From positions 744,001 to 808,000 of the forward strand of contig NZ_JACCCO010000001.1 in the NCBI RefSeq assembly GCF_013409935.1: a DNA stretch of 64,000 nucleotides, given 5' to 3'. Under the pieces are notes generated by a model, which did no database searches, was not told the DNA's origin, and saw nothing but the letters and a program-made list of their open reading frames with translations. Below, piece after piece: positions 17,622 to 25,599 of this stretch (positions within the stretch are counted from its first letter, which is position 1; each line of letters opens with the position of its first letter). The position numbers and the translations under genes were made by a program. Source of the DNA: Streptosporangium sandarakinum. Lineage in GTDB: Bacteria; Actinomycetota; Actinomycetes; Streptosporangiales; Streptosporangiaceae.

Positions 17622-18778
17622 CCCTCCAGCAGGGGCTCGTCCAGCAGCGCCCGGCCGACCCAGACGCGCAGCACGTCGGTGATCGGGGACATCACGTGCG
17701 CGGCTCGGGCGTCGCGCAGGTGCCGGTGCAGGGCGGAGCCGTCGGAGTATCCCGCCCCGCCGACGAGCGTCAGGGCGTCGTTGACGACGGCCTCGGCGGC
17801 CTCGGCGACCTCCGCCTTGGCCGAACACAGCGCCGGCAGGGCGTCGGGTCCGCCGGTCTCGCCCTCGGCCGCGGCGTGGTAGATCAGCCGCCGGGTCCGT
17901 TCGACGACGGCCCACATCTTCCCCAGCCGGTGCTGGACCAGCGGCTGGGCGGCCAGGCTCCGGCCGCTGTGGGCGTGCCTGCGGCGCAGCAGGTGGGTGC
18001 GGGCCTCCCGCAGCGCGGCCTCGGCGACGCCCAGGTAGGTGCCGGCCATGGCCGTCAGGAAGTAGGGGGCGACGACGTTGAAGACGTACCAGATCTCGTC
18101 GCCCTCCTCCCCCAGCAGGTCGGCCCGGGGGATCTCGGCGTCCTCCAGCAGCGCGCCCCGCGAGGCGTTGCCGCGCATGCCGAGCCCGTGCCAGGGCGGC
18201 CCCCAGCTCAGCCCCGGGGTTCCGGCGTCGACGACCACGCAGGAGAACCGGCCGGGGACGGCCCCCGGTCCGGCCGCCGCCGCCGACATCACATAGGAGT
18301 CGGCGTGGCCGCCGTTGGTGACGAAGCTCTTGGTGCCGCTCAGCCGCAGCCGGTCGCCGTCCGCCCGCTCCATCCGGGTCTGCGGGAGCCAGAACTCCGC
18401 GCCCGTACCGGGCTCCGACAGCGCCAGCGTGGTCAGGTGCCGTCCGGCGGCGATCGCGGCCAGGCGGTCGTACTGCCCGGACCGGTCGGCCTTGGCGGCG
18501 ATCACGGCCGAACCCACCAGGTGCATGCCGAAGCAGATCGACGTCGAGGCGCAGACCTGGCCGGTGATCTCGCCGATCTGGGCGACGGCGAGCAGGCCGT
18601 GGCCCATCCCGCCGAACCGCTCGGGCACCACCAGCCCGCCGAGCCGGGACCGCAGCGCGGCCATGCCCTCTTCGGGCCAGCGTCCCTCGGCGTCCGCCGT
18701 GGCGGCCTGCTTCGCCAGGACATCGCGGGCCACCTCGCGGGCGGCCGTGAGCGCGGCACCCAGTTCGATCCGCGTCAT
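17618..18778 (-). CDS. Acyl-CoA dehydrogenase family protein
   Basis: 386-aa flavoenzyme of the usual length. It shows LALSEPGTGAEFWLPQT (FAD/substrate loop), LSGTKSFVTNGGHADSYV and a C-terminal LVGGAGYSDGSALHRHLRDA segment that contacts the flavin. The exact acyl substrate cannot be read from the sequence. The catalytic-base region (LRRRHAHSGRSLAAQPLVQ) is in the normal place. The stop overlaps the start of the PP2C phosphatase gene by GTGA, an unusual metabolic/signalling pairing that suggests co-expression. Confidence 0.9.
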   Translation of the reverse strand: MTRIELGAALTAAREVARDVLAKQAATADAEGRWPEEGMAALRSRLGGLVVPERFGGMGHGLLAVAQIGEITGQVCASTSICFGMHLVGSAVIAAKADRSGQYDRLAAIAAGRHLTTLALSEPGTGAEFWLPQTRMERADGDRLRLSGTKSFVTNGGHADSYVMSAAAAGPGAVPGRFSCVVVDAGTPGLSWGPPWHGLGMRGNASRGALLEDAEIPRADLLGEEGDEIWYVFNVVAPYFLTAMAGTYLGVAEAALREARTHLLRRRHAHSGRSLAAQPLVQHRLGKMWAVVERTRRLIYHAAAEGETGGPDALPALCSAKAEVAEAAEAVVNDALTLVGGAGYSDGSALHRHLRDARAAHVMSPITDVLRVWVGRALLDEPLLEG

Positions 18779-18947
18779 TGCCGCTCCTGTGATGACCCCA
18801 CCGGCCCCGGTGCCGATGTTCTCCGCCGCTTACGGATGTCAAGATAGTTGACGTCGGGCGCGGGCGCACAACGGTGTGTCTCCCGCCCGGTCGACCGCCC
18901 GTCCTCCTCTTGTGCGGCCCTCGATGCCGCTGCTCCAGGTGAAAGCC

Positions 18948-19280
18948 ATGAACCCCGCTTTGAAACCGGAGAAGTCGATGCTCCCCCACCGTTCCCGCTC
19001 ACGGCGGCCGGGCGACCGGCAACCGTCCGCCGATCCTCTGCTGCTCGCCCTCACCGAGCAGGTCGACGCCGCGTGCGCCGGGCTCGCCGTCCAGGCCCCG
19101 GCCTCCCGGCTGCGCTCCCTGGCCGACCTGCGCGCCGCCCTCCACGAGGTGGCCGACGAGGCGCTGCGCCAGGCGATGCGCCAGGCCCGGGGCGAGGGCT
19201 GGTCGCTGCGCCGCATCGCCGCGCACGCCGGGTGCTCCCACGAGCAGGTCCGCCAGATGCTCCAGGACGGGCCGCGCTGA
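18948..19280 (+). CDS. Small helix-turn-helix protein
   Basis: About 110 aa. The C-terminus GWSLRRIAAHAGCSHEQVRQ reads as a sigma-70 region 4-like or resolvase-like helix-turn-helix, preceded by an amphipathic Ala/Leu-rich helical segment (LRSLADLRAALHEVADEALR). The N-terminus is basic. The ATG at 18948 follows AGGTGA at five bases, and an ATG at 18978 after GGAG is nearly as good. No effector domain is visible. It is divergent from the acyl-CoA dehydrogenase gene and faces a terminator hairpin. Confidence 0.7.
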   Translation: MNPALKPEKSMLPHRSRSRRPGDRQPSADPLLLALTEQVDAACAGLAVQAPASRLRSLADLRAALHEVADEALRQAMRQARGEGWSLRRIAAHAGCSHEQVRQMLQDGPR

Positions 19281-19307
19281 GCGCCGCCCGGCTCTCCGGC
19301 ACGCGGA

Positions 19308-19344
19308 ACGGCCCCGGGCGCGGGGATGCCGCGCCCGGGGCCGT
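19308..19344. terminator. Bidirectional hairpin between convergent genes
   Basis: A perfect 16-bp inverted repeat, acggccccgggcgcgg at 19308-19323 and its complement at 19329-19344, has a 5-base loop. It lies between the stops of the HTH gene and the secreted PT-repeat protein and probably serves both. Confidence 0.7.
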
Positions 19345-19377
19345 CACGCGATGGCCGCCGGGGACCGGAGCCGGGGC

Positions 19378-20214
19378 TCAGGAACCGGCGGTCGGGGTGG
19401 GGGTCGGCGTCTCGCTGGGCAGCGGGGCCGGCGTGTCCGAGGACGTCGGGCTCGGGGTGGTCGGCGCGGTGGGCGTGCCGCCGTTCGTGGGGGTCGGGGA
19501 CGGGGTCTGCGGCTGGGTGGGGCAGGGCTTGGGAGCCCGCCACTTGCCCGTGCCGGGCCAGCCCTGCCGCGGGGACCACCAGGCGCCGCGCTTGCCCTTG
19601 CCCGGCTGTGACAGGTCGTAGACGTAGGCGGCCGTGGCCTCCTGCGCCTGCCGCAGCGCGGTCAGGGTCACCCAGTCGCCCTGCCTGACCTCTCCGTTCC
19701 CGCGCCTGCCCGCCACGACGCGGGTGTCGTCGACGAGCGTGTACGCCTGCTCGAAGCCGTCGCGGCTGCGCACGGTGATCGAGCCCTCGTCCACGGCGGT
19801 CACCTTGCCCGTCTGGGCGAACACCGTGACGAACGCGCAGGGGTCCTTCGTCCCCAGTACGAACTCGCCGTGCGCCGTGTCGGCGAACTGCAGGGGGTGC
19901 ACGGCGGGCAGCTCGGTCGCGGTGGGGGTCGGCGTGGGGGTCACGGTCTCGGTGGGCGTCTCGGTGGGCGTCTCGGTCACGGTCTCCGTGGGGACCGGGG
20001 TCGTCGCGGGCGTCCCGTCGGCCGTGCCCGTCGGGGTGGGGGTCGGCGGCGGCACGGGCGTCGCCGCCGACGCCGCCGTCACCCCGATGCCGCCCGACGC
20101 CAGCAGCACCGCGGTCGCCGCGACGGCCAGCGGCCGCGAGACGCCCCGGCGCGGCCCGCCCGCCCCGGCCGGGCCCCGCTCGTTCAACGTGTCACGGTTG
20201 GTCGATGTCACCAT
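19378..20214 (-). CDS. Secreted Pro/Thr-repeat protein with a central beta-rich domain
   Basis: 278 aa. An N-terminal export signal (basic stretch, then LAVAATAVLLASGGIGVTAA, cleavage near ASAA) is followed by a Pro/Thr/Glu-rich linker (TETPTETPTETVTPTPTPT). A compact domain of about 100 residues follows (FVTVFAQTGKVTAVDEGSIT, DDTRVVAGRR, GDWVTLTAL), whose pattern resembles DUF5666-type small beta domains. A second Pro/Thr/Ser tail follows. There is no LPXTG or membrane anchor at the end. It is likely an extracellular or wall-associated protein of unknown role. The repeats make the 19890-20050 DNA low-complexity. Confidence 0.8.
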   Translation of the reverse strand: MVTSTNRDTLNERGPAGAGGPRRGVSRPLAVAATAVLLASGGIGVTAASAATPVPPPTPTPTGTADGTPATTPVPTETVTETPTETPTETVTPTPTPTATELPAVHPLQFADTAHGEFVLGTKDPCAFVTVFAQTGKVTAVDEGSITVRSRDGFEQAYTLVDDTRVVAGRRGNGEVRQGDWVTLTALRQAQEATAAYVYDLSQPGKGKRGAWWSPRQGWPGTGKWRAPKPCPTQPQTPSPTPTNGGTPTAPTTPSPTSSDTPAPLPSETPTPTPTAGS

Positions 20215-20491
20215 GTCCTCCCGTCTACGGTGTCCGGTTGAGCGCCCGCGGAGCCGGCGAGGCGCACCTCGCCCACCCCGGGATGACGATCACGGCAACC
20301 AGCCGCAATGATCTCCTAACGGGCATTCCGCCCACTTCCCGCTTCCGCCCGCCCCATGCGGCCGCCCCGCCGGGCGGCCTTCACGGGCCGCCGCTCCCCG
20401 CCAGCTCAACCCGCGGATCCGCGGGACCGAAAAAATCCGCCGCGGGCCGTACGGCGAGCCGCGCGCCCGCCGTACGGCCCGCTGGTGGCCT

Positions 20492-21235
20492 TCAGTGATG
20501 GCAGCCGGCCGCCTCCGCGGCGCCGTACCGGTCGTGGTGGCTGAACTCGTTGACGTACTTCTGCCGGCCGAGCGGCGTCAGGTCCAGGTAGTTGTAGGTG
20601 CCGAGCAGCAGGTCGAGGCCGCGGCCGTAGGAGGAGTAGGTGTGCAGCACCGCGCCGTCCCCGGCCTCGTCCCCTTCGGCGCGGACGAAGACGCTCACGC
20701 CGTGGGCCTCGCCCTTCATGAAGGGGGTCAGACCGCGCCGCTCCAGGGCCTCGCGGTCGTAGTAGTTGTACTCGACCGGGGCGACGGCCTCGTCGTTGGT
20801 CACGTGGAAGTCGTAGTTGAAGTCGCCGCCGTGGGAGGAGTACCACGGCACCTCCCAGCCCATCCGCTCGCGGAACGGCTCGATCTTCGGGTACGGCGCG
20901 CGGGAGACCAGGACCAGCGTGGTGTCCGCCCCGTGCAGGTGCGCCAGGTGGCCGATGTTGTCGGTCAGGAACGAGCAGCTCGTGCAGCCCTCGTCCCAGG
21001 CGGGGTCGAACATGAAGTGGTAGACGATGAGCTGGCGGCGGCCCTCGAACAGATCGGCCAGGCCCACCTCGCCGGACGGCCCCTGGAAGCGGTAGTCCTT
21101 GTCCACCGTGACCGCCGGCAGCTCCCGCCGCCGGGCTCGGACGGCGTCCAGCACCCGGAACGCCTCCTTCTCCTGCTCCAGCAGCCGCCTGCGGGCGACC
21201 AGCCACTCTTCTCGCGACACGACCGGGTTGCTCAT
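20492..21235 (-). CDS. DUF899 family thioredoxin-like protein
   Basis: 247 aa from MSNPVVSREEWLVARRRLLE. DUF899 features include DLFEGRRQLIVYHFMF, the redox-like DEGCTSCSFLTDNIGHLAHL (CxxC), VSRAPYPKIEPFRERMGW and a C-terminal RGLDLLLGTYNYLDLTP. The family has a thioredoxin fold, and its reaction is not established. A longer frame exists upstream, but the ATG at 21235 has GAAGGGG before it and starts at the conserved family N-terminus. Three evenly spaced palindromes lie 22-74 bp upstream and probably control it. Confidence 0.9.
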   Translation of the reverse strand: MSNPVVSREEWLVARRRLLEQEKEAFRVLDAVRARRRELPAVTVDKDYRFQGPSGEVGLADLFEGRRQLIVYHFMFDPAWDEGCTSCSFLTDNIGHLAHLHGADTTLVLVSRAPYPKIEPFRERMGWEVPWYSSHGGDFNYDFHVTNDEAVAPVEYNYYDREALERRGLTPFMKGEAHGVSVFVRAEGDEAGDGAVLHTYSSYGRGLDLLLGTYNYLDLTPLGRQKYVNEFSHHDRYGAAEAAGCHH

Positions 21236-21256
21236 CACGCTGCCCCTTCGATATGG

Positions 21257-21309
21257 GTTTTCCGGAATCAGGGCGAGTTTCCCGGAAGCCGGTGCGCGTT
21301 TCCAGGGAA
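21257..21309 (-). promoter_or_regulatory. Three phased TTTCC-n-GGAA palindromes (operator array)
   Basis: GTTTTCCGGAA at 21257, GTTTCCCGGAA at 21277 and GTTTCCAGGGAA at 21298 are spaced 20 and 21 bp, two helical turns apart. Each has a TTCC(n)GGAA core. They sit directly upstream of the DUF899 start. The spacing suggests cooperative binding of one regulator on one DNA face. The regulator is not identified. Confidence 0.6.
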
Positions 21310-21466
21310 CACGAAGATCCGTCACCCCTATCCGGTGGCGGGGTCCGTGGGCCGCGACGCGCGGGCGGATCACGGAGGGGCGCCGGCCCTTTTCGGTCCC
21401 GGCGGAACCGCCTGCGACCGGCCCCGGCCCGTCCCGGAGCGGCCGGGGCGGGCCGGGAGGCGCGGC

Positions 21467-21799
21467 TCAGCCGCGCTCGGGCACGGCCATCTCCCCCAGG
21501 AGGGACCAGTCGTCCTGCGGGACCGTGGTGTTGACGATCCGGGGCGTCTCGGCGAGGTGCGGCGGCAGCGTCTCCTGGGCCTTCCTGAAGTGCTCCGACC
21601 CCACGTGGGCCGCCCCGGCGTCGTCGTCGCGGAACGCCTCGACCAGGACGTACTCGGTCGGGTCCTCGACGCTGCGGGACCAGTCGAACCACAGGCAGCC
21701 CGGCTCGGACCGGGTGGCCCGGGTGAACTCGGCGGTTATCTCGGGCCACCGGTCGGCGTGCTCGGGCAGCACCCGGAACTTCGCGGTAATGAAGATCAT
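21467..21799 (-). CDS. Antibiotic biosynthesis monooxygenase (ABM) domain protein
   Basis: 110-aa dimeric ferredoxin-like-fold protein of the YgiN/quinol monooxygenase type: MIFITAKFRVLPEHADRWPE, GCLWFDWSRSVEDPTEYVLV, EAFRDDDAGAAHVGSEHFRK. Members oxidise quinols or polyketides without cofactors, or simply bind them. A strong GGAGGAG precedes the ATG. It lies upstream of and in the same direction as the DUF899 gene but is separated by the palindrome array, so it is probably a separate transcript. It is divergent from the alpha/beta hydrolase. Confidence 0.88.
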   Translation of the reverse strand: MIFITAKFRVLPEHADRWPEITAEFTRATRSEPGCLWFDWSRSVEDPTEYVLVEAFRDDDAGAAHVGSEHFRKAQETLPPHLAETPRIVNTTVPQDDWSLLGEMAVPERG

Positions 21800-22077
21800 T
21801 GTTCTCCTCCAACGACGGGCGGGTACGGACCGCCCTGGTCCGCCCCGCTCCAGACCCCAAGTCTGGCCGATCGCCCGCGGACCGGGCCAACGCGGCGGGC
21901 CGGGCGCGGGGCTTGGCCGTACCGGCCGCCGAGGCCCATCAATCCGGCCTCTCCCCGTCCGGCGGCCCGGACGAGGTCGCCGGTGACGCCCGGCCCGCGG
22001 AGGGCACGCCCGCTCCCCGCCTCTCCGCGGCCCGGTTCGGCCTGGCGGGCGGGCGCGGCGGCCGGGATACTGCCGGA

Positions 22078-22932
22078 ATGTTCACCGAGAGCCTCGTGGC
22101 GGTGTCCGCGGAACCGGCGGTCGAGTTGTTCACCGCGCGGACCCCGGGCCCCGCCGACCGCACCCTGCTGGTGATCCATGGAGGGCCCGACTGGGACCAC
22201 ACCTACCTGCGCGAGCCCCTCAGCGCGCTCGCCGGGCGGCACCGGGTCGTCCTGCCCGACCTGCGGGGCTGCGGGCGCTCCACGCGCGGTCTGGCCGACG
22301 GCCACTACACCCCCGACGCGGTCGTCGGTGACCTGGTCGCCCTGCTGGACGCGCTCGACTGTCCCCGGGCCGACGTGCTGGGGTTCTCCTACGGCGGGCT
22401 GCTCGCGCAGCGCCTGGCGCTGGCCGTACCCGGGCGGGTGCGGAAGCTGGTCGTCGCCTCCAGCAGTGTCCCGCCGGTCCCCCCGGACGCCTTCGCGGGC
22501 TGGCGTGAACGGGAGGAACGGCTCGCCGCGGAGGCCGACGTGTGGTCCGACCCCGCGCTGTCCGGACCGGACCTCACCCGCGCGGCGGCGGTCGCCTCAG
22601 CGGCGACGGACGTCTGGCGCCCGGAGGCGCTGCCGGGCTATCTCCGCCGCCTGGCGAAGGTCCGTTTCTCGGCGGAGTGGATGCGCCCCTGGCGGGCCGG
22701 CGTCCTGCCGTCCGCCCGTCCCGAGGACGCCGCGCGGCGACTGCGCGACCTCGGCGTCCCGACGCTCCTGCTGCACGGCCGGCAGGACATGACGTTCCCC
22801 GCGGCCCTGGCGGAGGAGGCGGCGACGGTGATGCCGGACGCCCACGCCGTGGTGATCGAGGAGGCGGGGCACATGGCCCATGTCGACCAGCCGGACCGCT
22901 GGCTCGACGCCCTCAGCGGCTTCCTGTCTTGA
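22078..22932 (+). CDS. Alpha/beta hydrolase, proline iminopeptidase-like
   Basis: 284-aa hydrolase. It shows the oxyanion HGGPDWDHTYL motif, DLRGCGRST, the nucleophile elbow GFSYGGL (Ser), and late LLHGRQDMTF (Asp) and EEAGHMAHVDQP (His). The HGGP and G-x-S-x-GG pattern is that of the S33 aminopeptidase/ester hydrolase group. The ATG at 22078 was chosen because family homology begins there. A much longer upstream frame is low-complexity. Its TGA stop coincides with the right end of a TnpB element remnant. Confidence 0.88.
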   Translation: MFTESLVAVSAEPAVELFTARTPGPADRTLLVIHGGPDWDHTYLREPLSALAGRHRVVLPDLRGCGRSTRGLADGHYTPDAVVGDLVALLDALDCPRADVLGFSYGGLLAQRLALAVPGRVRKLVVASSSVPPVPPDAFAGWREREERLAAEADVWSDPALSGPDLTRAAAVASAATDVWRPEALPGYLRRLAKVRFSAEWMRPWRAGVLPSARPEDAARRLRDLGVPTLLLHGRQDMTFPAALAEEAATVMPDAHAVVIEEAGHMAHVDQPDRWLDALSGFLS

Positions 22933-23200
22933 CTGCTCCCCTCCCTGAAGGAAGGGGATTCCCGGCTCAGGCCGCCTGACGGACCGGCGGCCCGTCAGGT
23001 CTTACGCCCTCGACGCCGGCCGGGTCCAGACCAGCCCGGAGAAGCATCGCGCGGGCGGAGTCCTTGTCCCTCGGGGAGACGGCTCCGCACGCGGTACAGG
23101 TGCAGGTGCGTTCCGACAGCGGCAGGGCGTGCTTGGTTCCCGCTCCGCAGCCTGCGCGGTCCGTGGAAGGCCGGATTCCTCCCGGCCTGAAGACCGGGGC
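22929..23200 (-). mobile_element. Degraded IS200/IS605-type TnpB element
   Basis: The sequence holds a TnpB C-terminal remnant, followed on the minus strand by a right-end hairpin (CCCCTCCCT at 22938-22946 against AGGAAGGGG at 22949-22957), and then GTCAA at 22929-22933. That is the pattern of omega-RNA 3' ends in these elements. A second hairpin of the same type (CCCGGCCT/AGACCGGG, 23181-23198) lies where the tnpB 5' part should be, so two element ends have been joined. No TnpA is seen. Confidence 0.7.
22967..23155 (-). pseudogene. tnpB C-terminal fragment
   Basis: The minus strand reads CGAGTKHALPLSERTCTCTA, then CGAVSPRDKDSARAMLLRAG and DPAGVEGVRPDGPPVRQAA before the stop at 22967. These are the second half of the zinc ribbon and the RuvC-III region of an actinobacterial TnpB. 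The first Cys of the ribbon and everything before it, about 300 residues, are missing. The fragment abuts another right-end hairpin upstream. Confidence 0.75.
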
Positions 23201-23383
23201 ATCCTCCGGTTCCTCGGTGACCGCTCCCCCGCCTGGGCACGGGGCCGTCCTCCGGTCTCCTCGCCGGCCGGCCCCGCCCCCGGAGCGGGGGCAGGGCCGG
23301 TCAGGAGATCCTGCTCAGCAGCGCCCGGCGCCCCTCGGCGCGGCGGCGCGCGGCCGGGCCGGCGACGGTCCGGCGGCCCGGCG

Positions 23384-23818
23384 TCACGTCTTCCGTCGTG
23401 ACGACCGCATGCCGATCGCGATCTCCGCCAACCCGCAGAGCAGCAGCACGACTCCGACGATGACGTTGCTGACGATGACGGACGCGGGCGCCGTGTGCGG
23501 GGAGACCACCCATGGAGCGATGATCGTCCAGAGGCCGATGATGGGCGTCACCCAGGCGACCCCGCGCGTGCGGCCGTAGGCCGAGGCGAACCCGACCGCC
23601 AGCGCCGCCACGGCGAGCCCCGTGACGAGGTTGTTGACGGTGATCGTGGGGCGGCCGCTGAAGCCGACGACCCACGGCGAGATGGCCAGGTAAAGACCGG
23701 CCAGGAAGGTCAGTCCACCGACGACCTGGGCGACCGGTGTCTGGGTCGCGCGGTCGTAGCGAGCACGCATCTCCGCTATGTCAGGATGTTGTTCCATCCC
23801 CAGTGGCGAATGTGTCAT
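23384..23818 (-). CDS. SPW repeat membrane protein
   Basis: About 144 aa with four transmembrane segments. Two SPW repeats are visible: LYLAISPWVVGFSGRPTITV with VNNLVTG, and LWTIIAPWVVSPHTAPASVI with VSNVIVG. The family is common in actinobacteria and has no assigned function. Translation probably starts at the ATG at 23818 (MTHSPLGMEQHPDIAEM), since the upstream in-frame residues lack family similarity. It is divergent from the SDR gene at 24122. Confidence 0.88.
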   Translation of the reverse strand: MTHSPLGMEQHPDIAEMRARYDRATQTPVAQVVGGLTFLAGLYLAISPWVVGFSGRPTITVNNLVTGLAVAALAVGFASAYGRTRGVAWVTPIIGLWTIIAPWVVSPHTAPASVIVSNVIVGVVLLLCGLAEIAIGMRSSRRKT

Positions 23819-24121
23819 GGTTCCCGCCACCCCTTCTTCAGGCTGGTATCCCACCACTTATTCCGTATCCACTCCGGAGGCGACGACTCGCGCAGGACGC
23901 AATGGTTGGACAAAGCCCGGTCCTAGTTGTGCGAATGTCCCGGCGTGGCGCGTTCCGGCGGGTGCGGGTACGGCGCGCCGCAAGGCTCTCGGCCGTGGTC
24001 CCGCGGCGTGTCGGCCGTGGTCCCGCGGCGGGTCCCGCCCGGACGCCCGGATCCCGTGGACGCCTCGGTCCCGTATGAGCCCGCCCTCTCCGGGTATCGA
24101 GATCCGGCGAGGTGATGAGAC

Positions 24122-25144
24122 ATGACGAAAGAGAGCCCCAGGACCGTGGTCGTCACCGGGGCGAGCGCCGGTGTCGGCCGCGCCGCGGCCCGTGCCTTCG
24201 GCGCCCGGGGAGATTCCGTGGCGCTGCTCGCCCGCGGTGAGAGAGGCCTGGAGGCCGCCGCCGAGGAGGTCCGGGCGGCCGGCGGGCAGGCTCTGCCGAT
24301 ATCCGTGGACGTCGCCGACCACCGCCAGGTGGAGGAGGCGGCCCGGCGCGTCGAGGAGGAGCTCGGCCCGATCGACGTGTGGGTGAACGTGGCGTTCAGC
24401 ACGGTCTTCGCCCCGGTCACCGAGATCGAGCCGGAGGAGTACCGGCGGATGACCGAGGTCACCTACCTCGGCTACGTGTACGGCACGAAGGCCGCGTTGA
24501 ACCGGATGCTGCCCCGCGGTGAGGGCGCCATCGTCCAGGTGGGCTCCGCGCTGGCCTACCGGGCCATCCCGCTGCAGTCGGGGTACTGCGCGGCCAAGCA
24601 CGCCATCAAGGGGTTCACCGAGTCCCTGCGCTGCGAGCTGATGCATGAGAAAAGCGGCGTGCGGGTCACGATGGTGCAGCTGCCCGCGGTCAACACCCCG
24701 CAGTTCGACTGGGTGCTGTCCCGCCTGCCGAACCGCCCGCAGCCGGTGCCGCCCATCTACCAGCCGGAGGTCGCGGCGCGGGCGATCGTGTTCGCCGCCG
24801 ACCACCCCGAGCGCAAGGAGTTCTGGGTGGGGGCGATGACGGCCGCCACGCTGCTGGCCGACCGGGTGGCGCCCGCCCTGCTCGACAGGTACCTGGCCAG
24901 AACGGGCTACTCCTCCCAGCAGACATCGGAGCACCGGAGAGCCGGACGGCCGGCCAACCTGTGGGAGCCCGCCGACGACGAGGGCGGCGAGGACTACGGG
25001 GCGCACGGGCGCTTCGACTCCCGCTCGCATTCCCGCAGCCCCCAGGTCTGGGTCTCCGAGCACCGCAGCCTGGTGACCGCCGCCGGAGCCGCGGCGGGGC
25101 TGGCCGGTCTGACCTGGCTCGCCCGGCGCGCCGGGACCGCATGA
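24122..25144 (+). CDS. SDR family oxidoreductase with C-terminal membrane segment
   Basis: 340 aa, longer than a classical SDR. It has a VVVTGASAGVGRAAARAFGA cofactor site, NVAF in the NNAG position, IVQVGSALAYRAIPLQS with the catalytic Ser, and SGYCAAKHA (YxxxK). The extra roughly 90 residues end in a hydrophobic segment (LVTAAGAAAGLAGLTWLARR). This C-terminal-anchored SDR type is common in actinobacteria, and its substrate is unknown. Upstream, a 20-bp unit (TCGGCCGTGGTCCCGCGGCG) is duplicated at about 23990-24030. The stop overlaps an ATG at 25141. Confidence 0.9.
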   Translation: MTKESPRTVVVTGASAGVGRAAARAFGARGDSVALLARGERGLEAAAEEVRAAGGQALPISVDVADHRQVEEAARRVEEELGPIDVWVNVAFSTVFAPVTEIEPEEYRRMTEVTYLGYVYGTKAALNRMLPRGEGAIVQVGSALAYRAIPLQSGYCAAKHAIKGFTESLRCELMHEKSGVRVTMVQLPAVNTPQFDWVLSRLPNRPQPVPPIYQPEVAARAIVFAADHPERKEFWVGAMTAATLLADRVAPALLDRYLARTGYSSQQTSEHRRAGRPANLWEPADDEGGEDYGAHGRFDSRSHSRSPQVWVSEHRSLVTAAGAAAGLAGLTWLARRAGTA

Positions 25145-25221
25145 GCCGGAACCGCACGGGCCGTGGCCCTCGGGAGAGGCGCCACGGCCGGCAACCGTTT
25201 CCAGCAGTTCAGGAGCAACCC

Positions 25222-25584
25222 GTGAACGACGAAACGCCGCGTGCCCTCGACGGCACGCCGGACGATCCCCGGGACACGCCGGACGCCCCCGGGGAAACAC
25301 CACGGGCCCTCAGGCCGGTGCCGCGCAGCGAGCCGAAGCCCGTCTCCGACCGGGGACGCCCGCACGGCCGTCCGGTCTCCTGGGCGTTCGTCGCCGCCTT
25401 CCTGGTCTTCTTCGCGGCCGGCGGTCTCGCCCTGGTCATCGGGAACATGGCGCTGTTCTGGAGCTGTCTCGCCGCGGTGATCCTCATGATCCCGGTGGGC
25501 AGGGCCATCAGGATCATGGACGACACGATGGGCTGGACCCACGCCAGGGCCGACCGCCACCAGAAGCCGGCCCGGGAACGGTAG
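25222..25584 (+). CDS. Small two-helix membrane protein
   Basis: 120 aa from the GTG at 25222, preceded by AGGAG at 25211-25215. A charged, Pro-rich N-terminus with a DGTPDDPRDTPDAPGETP repeat-like stretch leads to HGRPVSWAFVAAFLVFFAAG and a second hydrophobic helix (ALFWSCLAAVILMIPVGRAI). The HGxxxxW-plus-two-helices plan resembles the actinobacterial HGxxPAAW small membrane proteins, though PAAW is replaced. An ATG at 25141 that overlaps the SDR stop is an alternative start. The function is unknown. Confidence 0.7.
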   Translation: MNDETPRALDGTPDDPRDTPDAPGETPRALRPVPRSEPKPVSDRGRPHGRPVSWAFVAAFLVFFAAGGLALVIGNMALFWSCLAAVILMIPVGRAIRIMDDTMGWTHARADRHQKPARER

Positions 25585-25599
25585 GGGCCGGTCCGGGCG

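Noticed and set aside
22995..23240. Alternative minus-strand frame over the TnpB remnant
   Set aside because: The frame ending at 22967 carries the TnpB zinc-ribbon and RuvC-III residues. This one carries none.
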